Position numbers and translations under genes: made by a program
Notes under the pieces: generated by a model
Told to the model about the DNA's origin: nothing
The model's input: only the letters and a program-made list of their open reading frames with translations
Databases searched by the model: none
DNA from: UBA5070 sp035352895
GTDB lineage: Bacteria; Fibrobacterota; Fibrobacteria; UBA5070
Direction of reading: 5' to 3'
DNA length: 64,000 nucleotides
NCBI GenBank assembly: GCA_035352895.1
Contig: DAOPYN010000010.1
Span: 26,238 to 90,237, forward strand
Shown: in pieces, positions 56,201 through 64,000 of the stretch
Position numbering within the stretch: the first letter of the stretch is position 1
Layout of the letters: every line of letters begins with the position of its first letter

Positions 56201-59200
56201 GGATCGAAGGTCCTTGCCCAGAAGACGCCGTTGGCGGAATCCAGGTGGAGGACAATGGACTTGGCGGAAGGATCGCCACCCACCACGGACACTCCGCCCA
56301 AGGCGGTGGTGATCTCGATACCGATGTCGGAGCTGGTGTCCACCAGGTTGCCCACGCTGTCGAACACCGTGACCTTCACCGGTACCCGCGCGTTCTGGGT
56401 CATGAAGCCGGTGTCGGCCAGGGTCACCGAAGGCGGATCCTGGAATTGGGCCATGTAGGGAAGGCCGGGACGGATCAGGATCTTGCCGTCGCCGGAGAAG
56501 CTCGCCTTCTTGCCGCCCACGCCCACGGTGTCCTTGCCGTTGGCGCCCACGATCTGGGGACCCGCCACGGTGAAGAACACGTCGTAGGAGGTTTCGCCCT
56601 TCACGTTGGTGCGGAAGATGTCGGAAGGTTCCACCAGGGTGCCACCCTTGGCCACGTCATGGAGCCCGGTGGCCCGGATCTGGACCATCTGCAACGTGCC
56701 CGAGTACAGGTTGGCGGTCTTCTTGCCGGCATCGAGCGAATCGCGGAAGGAGGTGTCGGCGGCGACCACCTTGCCCAGGCCGGTGCAGACCTTGGCCGCG
56801 GAATCCTTGCTGGACAAGCCCAGGTAGGTCAGGACGCCGGTGACGTTGTTGCGGCAGTTGTATTTGATGCTGCTGACCACGGAGAGCACCGCGTCGCGGG
56901 AAACCACGGGTCGCACCCGCATGACCACGGTCTGTCCCACGCGGGCCGAATTGATCTGGGCTCCGGTGGTCTTGTCGAAGAACATGACGTTCATGTCGAA
57001 ACCGTCGTTCTTGTAGAGCCACGTTCCCATGTTGGAATACACCGTGGTGCCCGTGGCCGTCTGGGCCACCACCATCACCTGGTAGCGCGAGCGCGGGTCG
57101 GGCTTGACCGGGAGCTTCGCTTCGAAGGTGTTGGATCCTGGCTTGGGGACGCCGCTGATGATCGAGGTCAGCGCGAGGTCCTTGGGATTGTAGGGGAGGA
57201 TGGGGGTGTCGTCGTCGGAAACCGCCGAAGCGTAGGAGAAGATGTAGTACTGGTAGTTGACGAAGTTGCCACCGGTCTCGACCAGGTCGAAGGAGAAACG
57301 GATGGTGTTGGCGACGGAGTCGTACTTGGCCTGGGTTCCGTCCTTGAGCACGATGCTCGGTGCGGTCCCCTTGGACTTGGACTTGGCTCCGACGTCGGCG
57401 ATCGAGCCATCGGGGTCGATCCCCCACCGGCCATGGTCCAGGATCACGGAATCCACGCCCGGGTCCTCCCAGACGGGCTCGAGGAACTTGGGGCTCTTGG
57501 GATCGACGGACTGGAACGCCACGGACTTGATGAACCAGTTGGTCTGCTTGCGCACGTCCTTCTTGGCGATGGTGTCGATGGTCCCCAGGGTGTCGGTCCA
57601 GGTGGCGCGCAGATTCTGCACCAAGACGGAATCCAAGGCCGTCCACTGCTGCTGGTTGGCCTGATCCATGATGGGGATGGTGTCGCCGGGCTGCACGCCC
57701 GCCGGCAACTGGTTGTTGTTCGTGCCGACGACGCCCTTGAGCAGGCCGAGCACGGAATAGTTCTTGGTGGGCAGTTTGGCCGGAGGCACGGCGGGGACGG
57801 AGAGTTCCCATCCATTGAAGGGGAAGTTCCGTTCACCCTTCTGGTACTGGATGTTGGCCTGGCTCCAGTACTGGATGCTGTCCTTGAACGGGGTGGCCAG
57901 GTTGATGTAGGTGCCCGTGGTGGCACCCGGCGGGGTGTACTGGGTGGCCTGGAAGTTCCAGGTCAGTTTCTGCGTCTGTACGTTCACCTGCAACCGGGGC
58001 TCCGGGAAGACCGCCTCCGACCGGGTGATGGTGGTCATGGCGGAATCCGTCACCTTCATGGCGGTGAGGGCGACCTTCTCGGGGAAGATCGCGAAGGTGT
58101 TGTTGTAGATGCCGTCGGTGTACTTGGAGATCAGGTCGACGTTCGAGAAGTAGGTCTTGAAGTTTTCGGTCTTGAGACCGGTCTTGGACTTGTTGTAGTC
58201 CAGGTACATGTTGGTGATGAGGTTGTTGTACACCAGGTGCTGGGTGGTCGCCCGCCACATCCCGTACCCGAAGATGGACGCGTTCTGGTAGAACGTGTTG
58301 TTGTAGATCTTGTAGGGAACGGTGACGAAATCCTTGCCGTACATGAATCCGCCCGCGTGGTTGGCGGCTTCCGAATTCCCCTTCACCGCGGTGGGCGCGG
58401 CCGTGGGGCAGCCCGCGGTGGCGGACTTCGCGCAGCTCATCCACTGGGCGTAGTCGCGGTTGTAGTTGCTGTACACCAGGTTGTGGTGGAAGGTGGACCC
58501 CAGGTCCCAATCCGACTCCACGTAGACGCCCCAGACGTTGTTGGCGAGCTCCGAGTACTCCACCATGTGCTGCCCGGAGTATCCGAATTGGCTGTTGGGC
58601 AGGAGCATGTCCTTGTCCAGGTCGGCCTGGTTGTTGCGCGCCATGGCGCCGCCCTTGTTGCGACCGAAGATGTACAGCGCGGAAAAGCAGTTCTGGATCT
58701 TGGTGTTGCGCAAGGTGACTTCGCGCGAAAGGAACAGGTTGACGCCGAAATTGCCAAGGAGCGTCGGATACCCGGAAGGATCCCAGATGTTCAGGTGTCC
58801 GATGGGCAGGGGGGCCACGCCGTCGATCACCACGTTGTCCAGCGTGATGTTGGAACTCTGCTTGATCAGGATGACGCCGTTTTGCTGGTAGCCGCTGGTG
58901 GAGTACGGATTGGAGGAGTTCTTGCTTCCTCCGACCGTGGCCGTGTTGTTGATGGGCCACTGCTTCCAACCCGCGGGCTGGTTGACGGAATCCGCCGCCG
59001 TGAAGAACGGCCCCGCCAGCAGGCCCTGGTCCTGGAACTGGATGACCGGCTTGACACCCAAGGCACCCTTGATGGTGATGTTCGATTTCTCGTAGATCAA
59101 GAGCGTGTTGGGCAGCTTGTACAAGGGGTCCGACAGGCTGATCACGCAACCGGTGTTGGCCGGGCAGGCGTTCACCGCGTCCTGGATGGTCGCGTGCGTG

Positions 59201-59319
59201 CCAGGGACCTTGAATTGCGCCTGCGCAAAGGCCGTGGATGCCATGGAAAGCAATCCGCCCAGCAGAAATACTCCAAACTTCCGACGAAAATCGGACCAGA
59301 CAGGCAATCCCGCAAGCAT
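53272..59319 (-). CDS. Giant secreted beta-helix protein 1
   Basis: A 2,015-residue protein with a signal peptide (GGLLSMASTAFA-Q). The layout equals its paralogue at 46520-52219: a parallel beta-helix (HATIQDAVNACPANTGC; VTLRNTKIQNCFSALYIFGRN) to about residue 600, an Ig-like region, three modules opening with DVDCDGAAD (about 1192), DVDGNGAAD (about 1424) and DLNADGTAD (about 1634), and a C-terminal domain ending NVNGVQVRAMLQNKVFKVGYQ. The DxDxDG loops would bind calcium. AGGAG lies before the ATG. It sits between lpxD and lpxC in the lipid A operon; cell-surface or secreted location is inferred. Confidence 0.8.
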   Translation of the reverse strand: MLAGLPVWSDFRRKFGVFLLGGLLSMASTAFAQAQFKVPGTHATIQDAVNACPANTGCVISLSDPLYKLPNTLLIYEKSNITIKGALGVKPVIQFQDQGLLAGPFFTAADSVNQPAGWKQWPINNTATVGGSKNSSNPYSTSGYQQNGVILIKQSSNITLDNVVIDGVAPLPIGHLNIWDPSGYPTLLGNFGVNLFLSREVTLRNTKIQNCFSALYIFGRNKGGAMARNNQADLDKDMLLPNSQFGYSGQHMVEYSELANNVWGVYVESDWDLGSTFHHNLVYSNYNRDYAQWMSCAKSATAGCPTAAPTAVKGNSEAANHAGGFMYGKDFVTVPYKIYNNTFYQNASIFGYGMWRATTQHLVYNNLITNMYLDYNKSKTGLKTENFKTYFSNVDLISKYTDGIYNNTFAIFPEKVALTAMKVTDSAMTTITRSEAVFPEPRLQVNVQTQKLTWNFQATQYTPPGATTGTYINLATPFKDSIQYWSQANIQYQKGERNFPFNGWELSVPAVPPAKLPTKNYSVLGLLKGVVGTNNNQLPAGVQPGDTIPIMDQANQQQWTALDSVLVQNLRATWTDTLGTIDTIAKKDVRKQTNWFIKSVAFQSVDPKSPKFLEPVWEDPGVDSVILDHGRWGIDPDGSIADVGAKSKSKGTAPSIVLKDGTQAKYDSVANTIRFSFDLVETGGNFVNYQYYIFSYASAVSDDDTPILPYNPKDLALTSIISGVPKPGSNTFEAKLPVKPDPRSRYQVMVVAQTATGTTVYSNMGTWLYKNDGFDMNVMFFDKTTGAQINSARVGQTVVMRVRPVVSRDAVLSVVSSIKYNCRNNVTGVLTYLGLSSKDSAAKVCTGLGKVVAADTSFRDSLDAGKKTANLYSGTLQMVQIRATGLHDVAKGGTLVEPSDIFRTNVKGETSYDVFFTVAGPQIVGANGKDTVGVGGKKASFSGDGKILIRPGLPYMAQFQDPPSVTLADTGFMTQNARVPVKVTVFDSVGNLVDTSSDIGIEITTALGGVSVVGGDPSAKSIVLHLDSANGVFWARTFDPVGSVFFLKSQVVVRDSARVKVMPPKEALKWTYAAGDSIFRYLGQSAPITLTLVDGNGAPALDASAPPFTATLTLAPGLRLALPTNPDSAIASVDILRSTASVDLVVLSDGPVSAGSIAATNPALDDAATFQPITFMPPPVPPTPSVDSAAFRDVDCDGAADHVRIFFKKDPVRRLKDSIQVTDVSVKLPFASQLIPAASTKVVDADSSILDVALSNPIPGTTPSGAASIRLSLKRLSLGDTVVNALVTGTTDTVFGIADRVGPRLVPRAVIWENSLGNPRDTLRFVVSEPVVYTKPVFPLLVWNGGVWKKTAATVLNAKIGVAADTIELDVQGNDGLLVEKAVVRIDPSADIVDLAGNHADDCAGATDTLLVYVKPIPMVSAAIVDVDGNGAADQIHVRFAAKLSKTAHFPDSLVVSNWCDFCGTRSVKLGSSADSINFSVDIVPFEVGKTTGLGLAGQGQLTFRSPMQNQVVDLVDSVGPIPMSAALRFGKDADTLRVVFSEPVSQLAGGSYLMHQSGQALGLTAIGMAASTNWVFSVPSSANPYPAVGDSVYLPNATSRLVGIGGVIPTTVAHPPRVVVQGGDRVPDSALVLDLNADGTADAVRLFYASPLRGNPLYTFTWGGTPVSVDSKTHGAKDSVTLTLPVVGFLPMVTGDPSALGTTQSLVAGALEPAQTFPLKDRVPPVIDSVFVSYGQVEGSADTIRVWASEPIAMPQVNSFLGIESRGVRKPFAATDGLASVQGTGPFTIACNACIETPTTFGLPSWPDRARLQAGIVDAQGNAVGDSSVWVTVFNGLYPTRYRVNLYPKGGVQSNVVPDDAPVRKLPPVSAFILPASNLPDAVWTPIGTTVDGVAQAGNPVITNAIGQSGFYGLVVEMNTSFDADFLAYDNLGVYVGTQKILIDIEDLRARGLLVGGKYTLAVVMNGSNMVGKPVSSGVYMIRLISYGKQNVNGVQVRAMLQNKVFKVGYQRKQ

Positions 59320-59423
59320 TCAGTCTCCTAACGTGGCAATGGAACGGATTTCTCCGCTCGATAGAACCGAAGCAAGCTACCCCCACCCCATCGATTTCGC
59401 TGTGGAAATTTTGGCTGCCGGAT

Positions 59424-59442
59424 CATTGTCGGAACGACAATG
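59424..59442. terminator. Hairpin between lpxD and giant gene 1
   Basis: CATTGTCG (59424-59431) pairs with CGACAATG (59435-59442), extended by GATC repeats outside. On the minus strand an A/T-rich CCAAAATTT follows 15 nt later. It may slow or end lpxD transcription before the giant gene, or mark its leader. Confidence 0.4.
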
Positions 59443-59483
59443 GATCCCAGAGAGCCCAATCCACCCGGTACCCCAATGGGGGA

Positions 59484-60407
59484 TCAGCCCTCTGGCGCCC
59501 CGCGGGTTCCCGAATCCCTTCGACCGGACCCCGGACGGGCGGGAAACCCGCGAAGAACCGTTCCCACCGGCCACGAGCGGGTGACTCCGGCACGGGCGGC
59601 CACCACGCAGTCGTCGCCCAGTCGGACGTGATCGGCGAAACCCGCCTGCCCACCCACCAGGCACCGGTCCCCCAGGATCACCGACCCTGCCAGTCCGGCT
59701 TGGCCCGCCAACACGGATCCATCACCGATCCGGCAGTTGTGGCCCACCTGGATCTGGGCGTCCAGGTGACAGTCGCGACCGATCCGGGTCGGATCGAGCA
59801 ATCCCGCCGCGATCTGGCATTGAGCTCCGATCCTGGAGCCCGCCCCCACCTCCACCCCACCCCAGTGCGGCAAAGGCCTGCGAACCCCGTCGAGGAGAAC
59901 CAACCCGAATCCGGGCGCTCCCACCACGGTTCCGTCCCCGATGCACACCCCTTCGCCCAACCGCACACGTGGATGGATCACCGCTCCCGCACCGAGGGCC
60001 ACTCCGTGGCCCAACTCCGCCGTCCGGTGCACCATTGCGTGGCGCGCCCTCTCGCCGAAGCGGTGGGCCAGCTCCAAGGGAGACAGCCAATCTTCGGGAG
60101 CCTCGGGAGGACGGCAAGGTCCTTCCAGGATGTCCAGGAAGACGCGGGAAGGCTCCGGGACCTCGACGAACCTTGGGACAAAATCCGACATCAGGTGTTC
60201 CCTCTGGCGGGAACTCCCCACCAGAACCTGCGCCCGGCAAGCGCGGACCTGCAGGGGACTCGCCTGCGCAGGCAGCACGCAAAGATCGCCCGGACCGGCC
60301 TCCTCCAGTCCCGCCAGACGAAACAAGGGGACCCACTCCATCGGAAGGGTCCCCAGTTCCGGCGACAACTCGCCCCACCCGCCCACGCCAGACAGAGCCA
60401 GCGCCAT
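59484..60407 (-). CDS. lpxD: UDP-3-O-acylglucosamine N-acyltransferase
   Basis: A 307-residue left-handed beta-helix enzyme that adds the second acyl chain in lipid A synthesis. An N-terminal uridine-binding region is followed by hexapeptide repeats from about residue 110, the substrate loop GAPGFG and the catalytic-His element VGHNCRIG. The final helical tail is short and rich in Arg and Gly (PGSGRRDSGTRG), which is slightly shorter than usual (about 340). It starts 6 bp after the skp stop. Confidence 0.92.
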   Translation of the reverse strand: MALALSGVGGWGELSPELGTLPMEWVPLFRLAGLEEAGPGDLCVLPAQASPLQVRACRAQVLVGSSRQREHLMSDFVPRFVEVPEPSRVFLDILEGPCRPPEAPEDWLSPLELAHRFGERARHAMVHRTAELGHGVALGAGAVIHPRVRLGEGVCIGDGTVVGAPGFGLVLLDGVRRPLPHWGGVEVGAGSRIGAQCQIAAGLLDPTRIGRDCHLDAQIQVGHNCRIGDGSVLAGQAGLAGSVILGDRCLVGGQAGFADHVRLGDDCVVAARAGVTRSWPVGTVLRGFPARPGSGRRDSGTRGAPEG

Positions 60408-60413
60408 GGACGG

Positions 60414-61001
60414 CTACTTGGTCTTGGTCTTCGCGGGGGCGGCGGGGGCGACCGGTGCGTCCTTGGCGGGAGCATCGGTGGAGATGAAATCGGCGTTCAG
60501 GCGATCCAGCACCTTCTGCGTCAGATCCCAGTCCTCCTTGCCCACGTAGAAGACCGCACCGGAGGCGCGATCCAGGACCAAGTCGTAGCCTTCGGCCTTG
60601 GCCACCTGTTGGGCGATCCCCCGGATCTTCTGGATGATGGGCGAGGTGAACTTCTCGTTCTCCTTGACCAGCTTGCCGTCCTTGCCGTAGAGGGTCTGGA
60701 CCATCTTCTGGAGATCGGCCTGCTTGGCCATGAAATCGCTCTGGAGGTTGCGCTTGCGCTCCTCCGAGAGCATCATGCCCTGCTTGTCGAACTTCTCCTT
60801 GAGGGTGGCCAGTTCCTTCTGCTTGTCGGCGACGTCCTGCTCCCAGGCGGCGACCTGCTTGTCGAAGCGTTCCTGGGCCTCCTTGGTGCCCTTGAAACCG
60901 TCGAATATGGCCTTGGTGTCCACCAATCCGATCCGCGGAGCGGCGTCGGCGGCGAAGACGGAAATCGACAACGCGAGGATGCTCAGGAAAACGTTTCGCA
61001 T
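60414..61001 (-). CDS. Skp/OmpH-type periplasmic chaperone
   Basis: A 195-residue protein with a signal peptide (LSILALSISVFAADA). The mature part starts IGLVDTKAIFDG, followed by a long charged coiled coil (WEQDVADKQKELATLKEKFDKQG) and a return to YDLVLDRASGAVFYVG, the typical Skp pattern. A Pro/Ala/Lys tail is added at the end. It holds unfolded outer-membrane proteins on their way to BamA, encoded just upstream, which fits the usual bamA-skp-lpxD order. Confidence 0.92.
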   Translation of the reverse strand: MRNVFLSILALSISVFAADAAPRIGLVDTKAIFDGFKGTKEAQERFDKQVAAWEQDVADKQKELATLKEKFDKQGMMLSEERKRNLQSDFMAKQADLQKMVQTLYGKDGKLVKENEKFTSPIIQKIRGIAQQVAKAEGYDLVLDRASGAVFYVGKEDWDLTQKVLDRLNADFISTDAPAKDAPVAPAAPAKTKTK

Positions 61002-61012
61002 GGGGTGGCCTT

Positions 61013-63370
61013 TCAGAAGGGCTGTTCGATGGTGAAGTTCGCGTGCATCCCCTTGTTGGGGATGGATTGGCCGTAGCTGTTCTCGCCGTCGTCCAGGCCC
61101 CAGGCGAAGTCGAACCCGAGGATGCCCATCATGGGGATGTTCAACCGGAAACCGAAGCCCCAATCCCGCTTGAGGTTGCCCAGATCGATCTCCTCCCAGG
61201 GATTGGGAAGGGTCTTGACGGAGTAGTCCACATTCCTTCGCAAGGCCTCTCCGAAGACGTTCCCCGCGTCCATGAAGGCGATCAGGTAGAACAGCTGGTC
61301 GGCCACCGGATAGCGGAGTTCCGCCGTGCTGGAAAGGAAGGCGCGCCCCACCCGGAACAATCCCAGCGACGAGGCGTCGTATCCGCGCATCTTGCCCTGG
61401 TAGCCCAGAAGCCCGCCTTCGCGGTACAGCGAAGACTCCTGCAGCACGTCGCCCCCCTGGATGCCGCCCTGCATCTCCATGCCCAGGACGAACTTGCCCA
61501 CCGTGGGGAACCACCACTTGGCCACCGTGGACCCCTGGTGGTAGTCGAAATCGCCGCCGAAGATCCCGCCCACCCGGCGGTAGGACAGCTGGAACACGCT
61601 GCCGGAGGTGGGGAACAGAGGCAGGTCCTTGTCGTCGCGGGTGAGCGTGACGGAAACCGACGATTCGATGCCATCCCTTCGCAGGAGCCCCGCGTCGTCG
61701 GAGTTCGCTCCGCGATAGCGGTTCAGGGAGAAGCCGTACCCGGTCCCGATGGAGAAATAGTCGTCCGGCCAGGTGAGGCGGCGCCCCAGGGAAAGATCGA
61801 AGCCACGGGACTCGTAGTCGTAGGAGTCGTCGTATTGGTCGGTCTGGTGGGTCCAGAACCCGGAGATTCCCACGCGGGTGGGCGAATCCATGAACCAGGG
61901 CTCGGTCAGTCCCAGGCGAATGCTCTGCTTGTAGCCGCCGTAGTCGATGTTGGCGTCCACGCGACGTCCCGTTCCCATCACGTTGGGAATCTGGAGCCCC
62001 AAGGTGAGCACGAATCCGTCGTTTTGGCTGTAGGCGCCGCCGGCGGAAAAGGTCCCAGTCCCTTTCTCCTTCTCTTGCACCCGGAAGACCACGTCCACCA
62101 CCCCTTCCTCACCGGAGGGACGGATGTCGGGAACCACGTTGTCGAAGAAGTTGAGCTGCATCACCTCGCGGTAGGACCGCATCAGGAGACTCTGTCGGAA
62201 CAGGTCGCCCGGGAAGAGGCGCAACTCGCGGCGCACCACCTTGTCGCGGGTCTTGGTGTTGCCCTCGACGATCACCTGACCCACGGAGGCCGGGGGGCCC
62301 TCCTTGATCACATACAGGATGTCCACCACGCTGTCGCGGTAGGTCTTGACCGGATCGATCTTCACGAACAGCCGCCCTTCCTCGCGGTAGGCGTTCTGCA
62401 GGTTCTGCTCTTCCAGATCCAGTTTCTTCTGGTTGAGGACGTCCCCGGAATCCATGGTGGCCTGGGCCTTGAGCATCCGCTCGGAGAGCACGTCCTGGCC
62501 GGTGAAGGAAACCCGGCCACGGTAGTAACGTCGCCCCTCGTTGATGGACAGGCGGATGTCCAGACGTTTTCCGTCGGGGCGGTAGGTCACCTGGTGGGAA
62601 TCCACGCCGGCGTCCAGGTAACCCTTCTCGCGGTAGAGGTCGCGGATCTTGAGGAGATCCATCTGCAGGGTGTCCTGGTTGAACTCGCCGGATCGCCACC
62701 AGCGTTTTTCCTTGGTGACCATGGCACCGATCAGCTTCTTGCGGCTGACCCGCTTGTTCCCTTGGAAAACGATCTTGCCCACCCGCACCTTGGACTTCTC
62801 CACGATCTTCCAGGTGAGAGGAACCTTCCCGGTGGAATCGGCCTTGCCCAGGGACGGTTCGACCTGCGCGAGCAGATACCCCTTGTCCTGGTAGAGCCGG
62901 AGGATGGCCTGGCGGTCCTTGCCGATGTTGGCCTGCGACAGGAGGCTGCCGTCTCCCACCCGCACCACCTCCTTGACATCCTTCTCGGAAACGTCGTCGG
63001 TCCCCTCGAAGGAGACGGCACCGCACAGCGGCACCTCGCGGATGGTGACGATCACATCGATTTCCGACCCGGACGCTTCCTTGTACTCCATCTGGGCGTC
63101 GGAGACCAGACTGGTGGCCAACAGCGCCCGCAGGCTTTCCCGCTGCCGATCGGCAAGGAGTTCCGAGGTGAGCACCTCGCCCTCGCCGAACTTCAGGGTT
63201 CCCTTCAGGACGGTGGTGTCCAGCGAGGTGACCCCCACCAGCCGGATCTTCCGGATCTTCCAAAGGTTCGAGGTCTCCGGTTGGACAGCCGCGGCCGTGG
63301 AGGAGGAATCCTGCGCCCAGACAGGAACTCCCAGAGCCAAGCCCAGGGCGAGAGCAAGAATTGGTCGCAT
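61013..63370 (-). CDS. bamA: Outer-membrane assembly factor BamA
   Basis: A 785-residue Omp85 protein with a signal peptide (LALALGLALGVPVWA). Five POTRA domains occupy about 35-410 (IRLVGVTSLDTTVLKG; IVFQGNKRVSRKKL; VIVEGNTKTRDKVVRREL), then the 16-stranded barrel with FSAGGAYSQNDGF and the C-terminal NFTIEQPF; the family's RGY/RGF loop appears as MRGYDAS. It folds and inserts beta-barrel proteins. First gene seen in the envelope operon (bamA-skp-lpxD). Confidence 0.96.
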   Translation of the reverse strand: MRPILALALGLALGVPVWAQDSSSTAAAVQPETSNLWKIRKIRLVGVTSLDTTVLKGTLKFGEGEVLTSELLADRQRESLRALLATSLVSDAQMEYKEASGSEIDVIVTIREVPLCGAVSFEGTDDVSEKDVKEVVRVGDGSLLSQANIGKDRQAILRLYQDKGYLLAQVEPSLGKADSTGKVPLTWKIVEKSKVRVGKIVFQGNKRVSRKKLIGAMVTKEKRWWRSGEFNQDTLQMDLLKIRDLYREKGYLDAGVDSHQVTYRPDGKRLDIRLSINEGRRYYRGRVSFTGQDVLSERMLKAQATMDSGDVLNQKKLDLEEQNLQNAYREEGRLFVKIDPVKTYRDSVVDILYVIKEGPPASVGQVIVEGNTKTRDKVVRRELRLFPGDLFRQSLLMRSYREVMQLNFFDNVVPDIRPSGEEGVVDVVFRVQEKEKGTGTFSAGGAYSQNDGFVLTLGLQIPNVMGTGRRVDANIDYGGYKQSIRLGLTEPWFMDSPTRVGISGFWTHQTDQYDDSYDYESRGFDLSLGRRLTWPDDYFSIGTGYGFSLNRYRGANSDDAGLLRRDGIESSVSVTLTRDDKDLPLFPTSGSVFQLSYRRVGGIFGGDFDYHQGSTVAKWWFPTVGKFVLGMEMQGGIQGGDVLQESSLYREGGLLGYQGKMRGYDASSLGLFRVGRAFLSSTAELRYPVADQLFYLIAFMDAGNVFGEALRRNVDYSVKTLPNPWEEIDLGNLKRDWGFGFRLNIPMMGILGFDFAWGLDDGENSYGQSIPNKGMHANFTIEQPF

Positions 63371-63435
63371 TCGGTTAAGCCATCTATGGTTGGAGAAACG
63401 GAGAAACTAGTCTGCCGGAACCTGGCGGGAAAGGG

Positions 63436-64000
63436 TCAGGCAGGAGACTCGGGAGTGAAAGCGAGCTTTTCGCCGTCGCGTTCGATCCGGATGGTGTCGC
63501 CTTCCGAGAACCGTCCGCGAAGGAAATCCTCGGCCAACGCGTCTTCCACCAGCCGTTGGATGGACCTGCGCAATGGACGGGCTCCCAGTTGGGAATCGAA
63601 GCTCTTTTCCACCAGAAGCAGCTTGGCAGCCTCGGAGGTAACCAGGGTGACCCGCTTTTCGGAAAGCCGCGCCTGGACCTCCGAGAGCTGGATGTCGATG
63701 ATCTTCTCGAGATCGGCCTGCGTGAGCGAGTGGAACACGATGGTCTCGTCCACGCGATTGAGGAATTCCGGATTGAATGTGCGCTTGACCTCGTCCATCA
63801 CCGAGCGCTCCATCCGGCTGAACTCGCTCTGAAGATCGCCCGCCGAGAATCCCAATCCCCCGCGCTTGATGTCGCGCGCGCCCAGGTTGGAGGTCATGAT
63901 GATCACCGTGTTCCGGAAATTGATCTTGCGACCGAAACTGTCGGTGAGATGGCCGTCGTCCAGGATCTGCAGGAGCATGTTGAAGACGTCCGGATGCGCC
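63436..64000 (-). CDS. ClpC/ClpB-type AAA+ ATPase, C-terminal part
   Basis: The last 187 residues of a Hsp100 ATPase, running off the window edge. AHPDVFNMLLQILDDG, DSFGRKINFRNTVIIMTSNLGA (Walker B to sensor 1 region of the second AAA+ domain), LNRVDETIVFHSL and the sensor-2 GARPLRRSIQRLVED are canonical for ClpC and ClpB. The C-terminal sequence is closer to ClpC, which unfolds substrates for ClpP. It ends about 65 bp before bamA. N-terminal and first ATPase domains are outside the window. Confidence 0.9.
   Translation of the reverse strand, partial: AHPDVFNMLLQILDDGHLTDSFGRKINFRNTVIIMTSNLGARDIKRGGLGFSAGDLQSEFSRMERSVMDEVKRTFNPEFLNRVDETIVFHSLTQADLEKIIDIQLSEVQARLSEKRVTLVTSEAAKLLLVEKSFDSQLGARPLRRSIQRLVEDALAEDFLRGRFSEGDTIRIERDGEKLAFTPESPA

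Noticed and set aside
54640..59331. A 1,563-codon frame on the plus strand, antisense to giant gene 1
   Set aside because: Its sequence is His/Gly/Val/Asp-rich shadow protein, while the minus strand has a signal peptide, ribosome site and a clear paralogue.
61043..63832. A 929-codon plus-strand frame antisense to bamA
   Set aside because: bamA on the minus strand is unmistakable; the antisense frame has no recognisable domain.

Overview
The window is GC-rich (low 60s percent by eye) and densely coded on both strands. It comes from a Gram-negative (diderm) bacterium: it carries BamA, a Skp-like chaperone, LpxA, LpxC, LpxD and FabZ, type IV pilus parts and many signal-peptide proteins. A complete methylmalonyl-CoA (succinate-propionate) cluster, a GH5_2-type cellulase relative and very large secreted beta-helix proteins with DxDxDG loops would suit a member of the Fibrobacterota or a neighbour in the FCB group. 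That placement is inference; no rRNA is present to settle it. No CRISPR array, insertion sequence, integrase or phage gene was seen, and no stretch above about 300 bases lacks a feature.

Layout, left to right. 1-1468: infC-rpmI-rplT-pheS translation operon on the minus strand. 1629-6178: four overlapping minor-pilin genes (FimT/GspH, PilV, PilW and PilX types) on the plus strand; the last has an AT-richer centre. 6260-11666 (minus): a GH5-like secreted protein that appears to have lost its catalytic residues, a degenerate HD-GYP protein and an intact GAF-GGDEF diguanylate cyclase. 11761-17409: a GT9-like protein, tRNA-Pro, a membrane protein, an HrpB-type helicase without an ordinary start codon, a small Cys-rich reading frame broken by an amber codon, and two small genes. 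17530-18975: a secreted alpha/beta hydrolase.

19327-26205 (minus): mce, mmdA, a 56-residue MmdE-like subunit, a biotin carrier, mutA and mutB, ending in tandem terminators. Together these convert succinyl-CoA to propionyl-CoA or the reverse. 26397-32515: DEAD-box helicase, transglutaminase-like protein, a small outer-membrane protein, RNase P RNA (rnpB), a cysteine desulfurase with a CTG start, a PhnP-like MBL hydrolase and a Cys4-type protein. 32576-41735 (minus): a tight string of polyprenol-phosphate mannosyltransferase, a GT2 fusion, accA, a Trm112-like protein, a TPR protein with five copies of a short motif, accB, pilT, accC and a FecR-domain protein. accB and accC are thus split by pilT.

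41772-41925: tRNA-His with its own promoter and terminator. 41930-63370 (minus): an envelope operon read bamA, skp, lpxD, giant secreted protein 1, lpxC, giant secreted protein 2, fabZ, lpxA, sensor kinase, response regulator, pssA. The two giant proteins are paralogues placed inside the lipid A genes, and the two-component pair overlaps lpxA. The C-terminal end of a ClpC/ClpB ATPase closes the window. Genes are often joined by ATGA, GTGA or CTGA overlaps, so translational coupling is common here.
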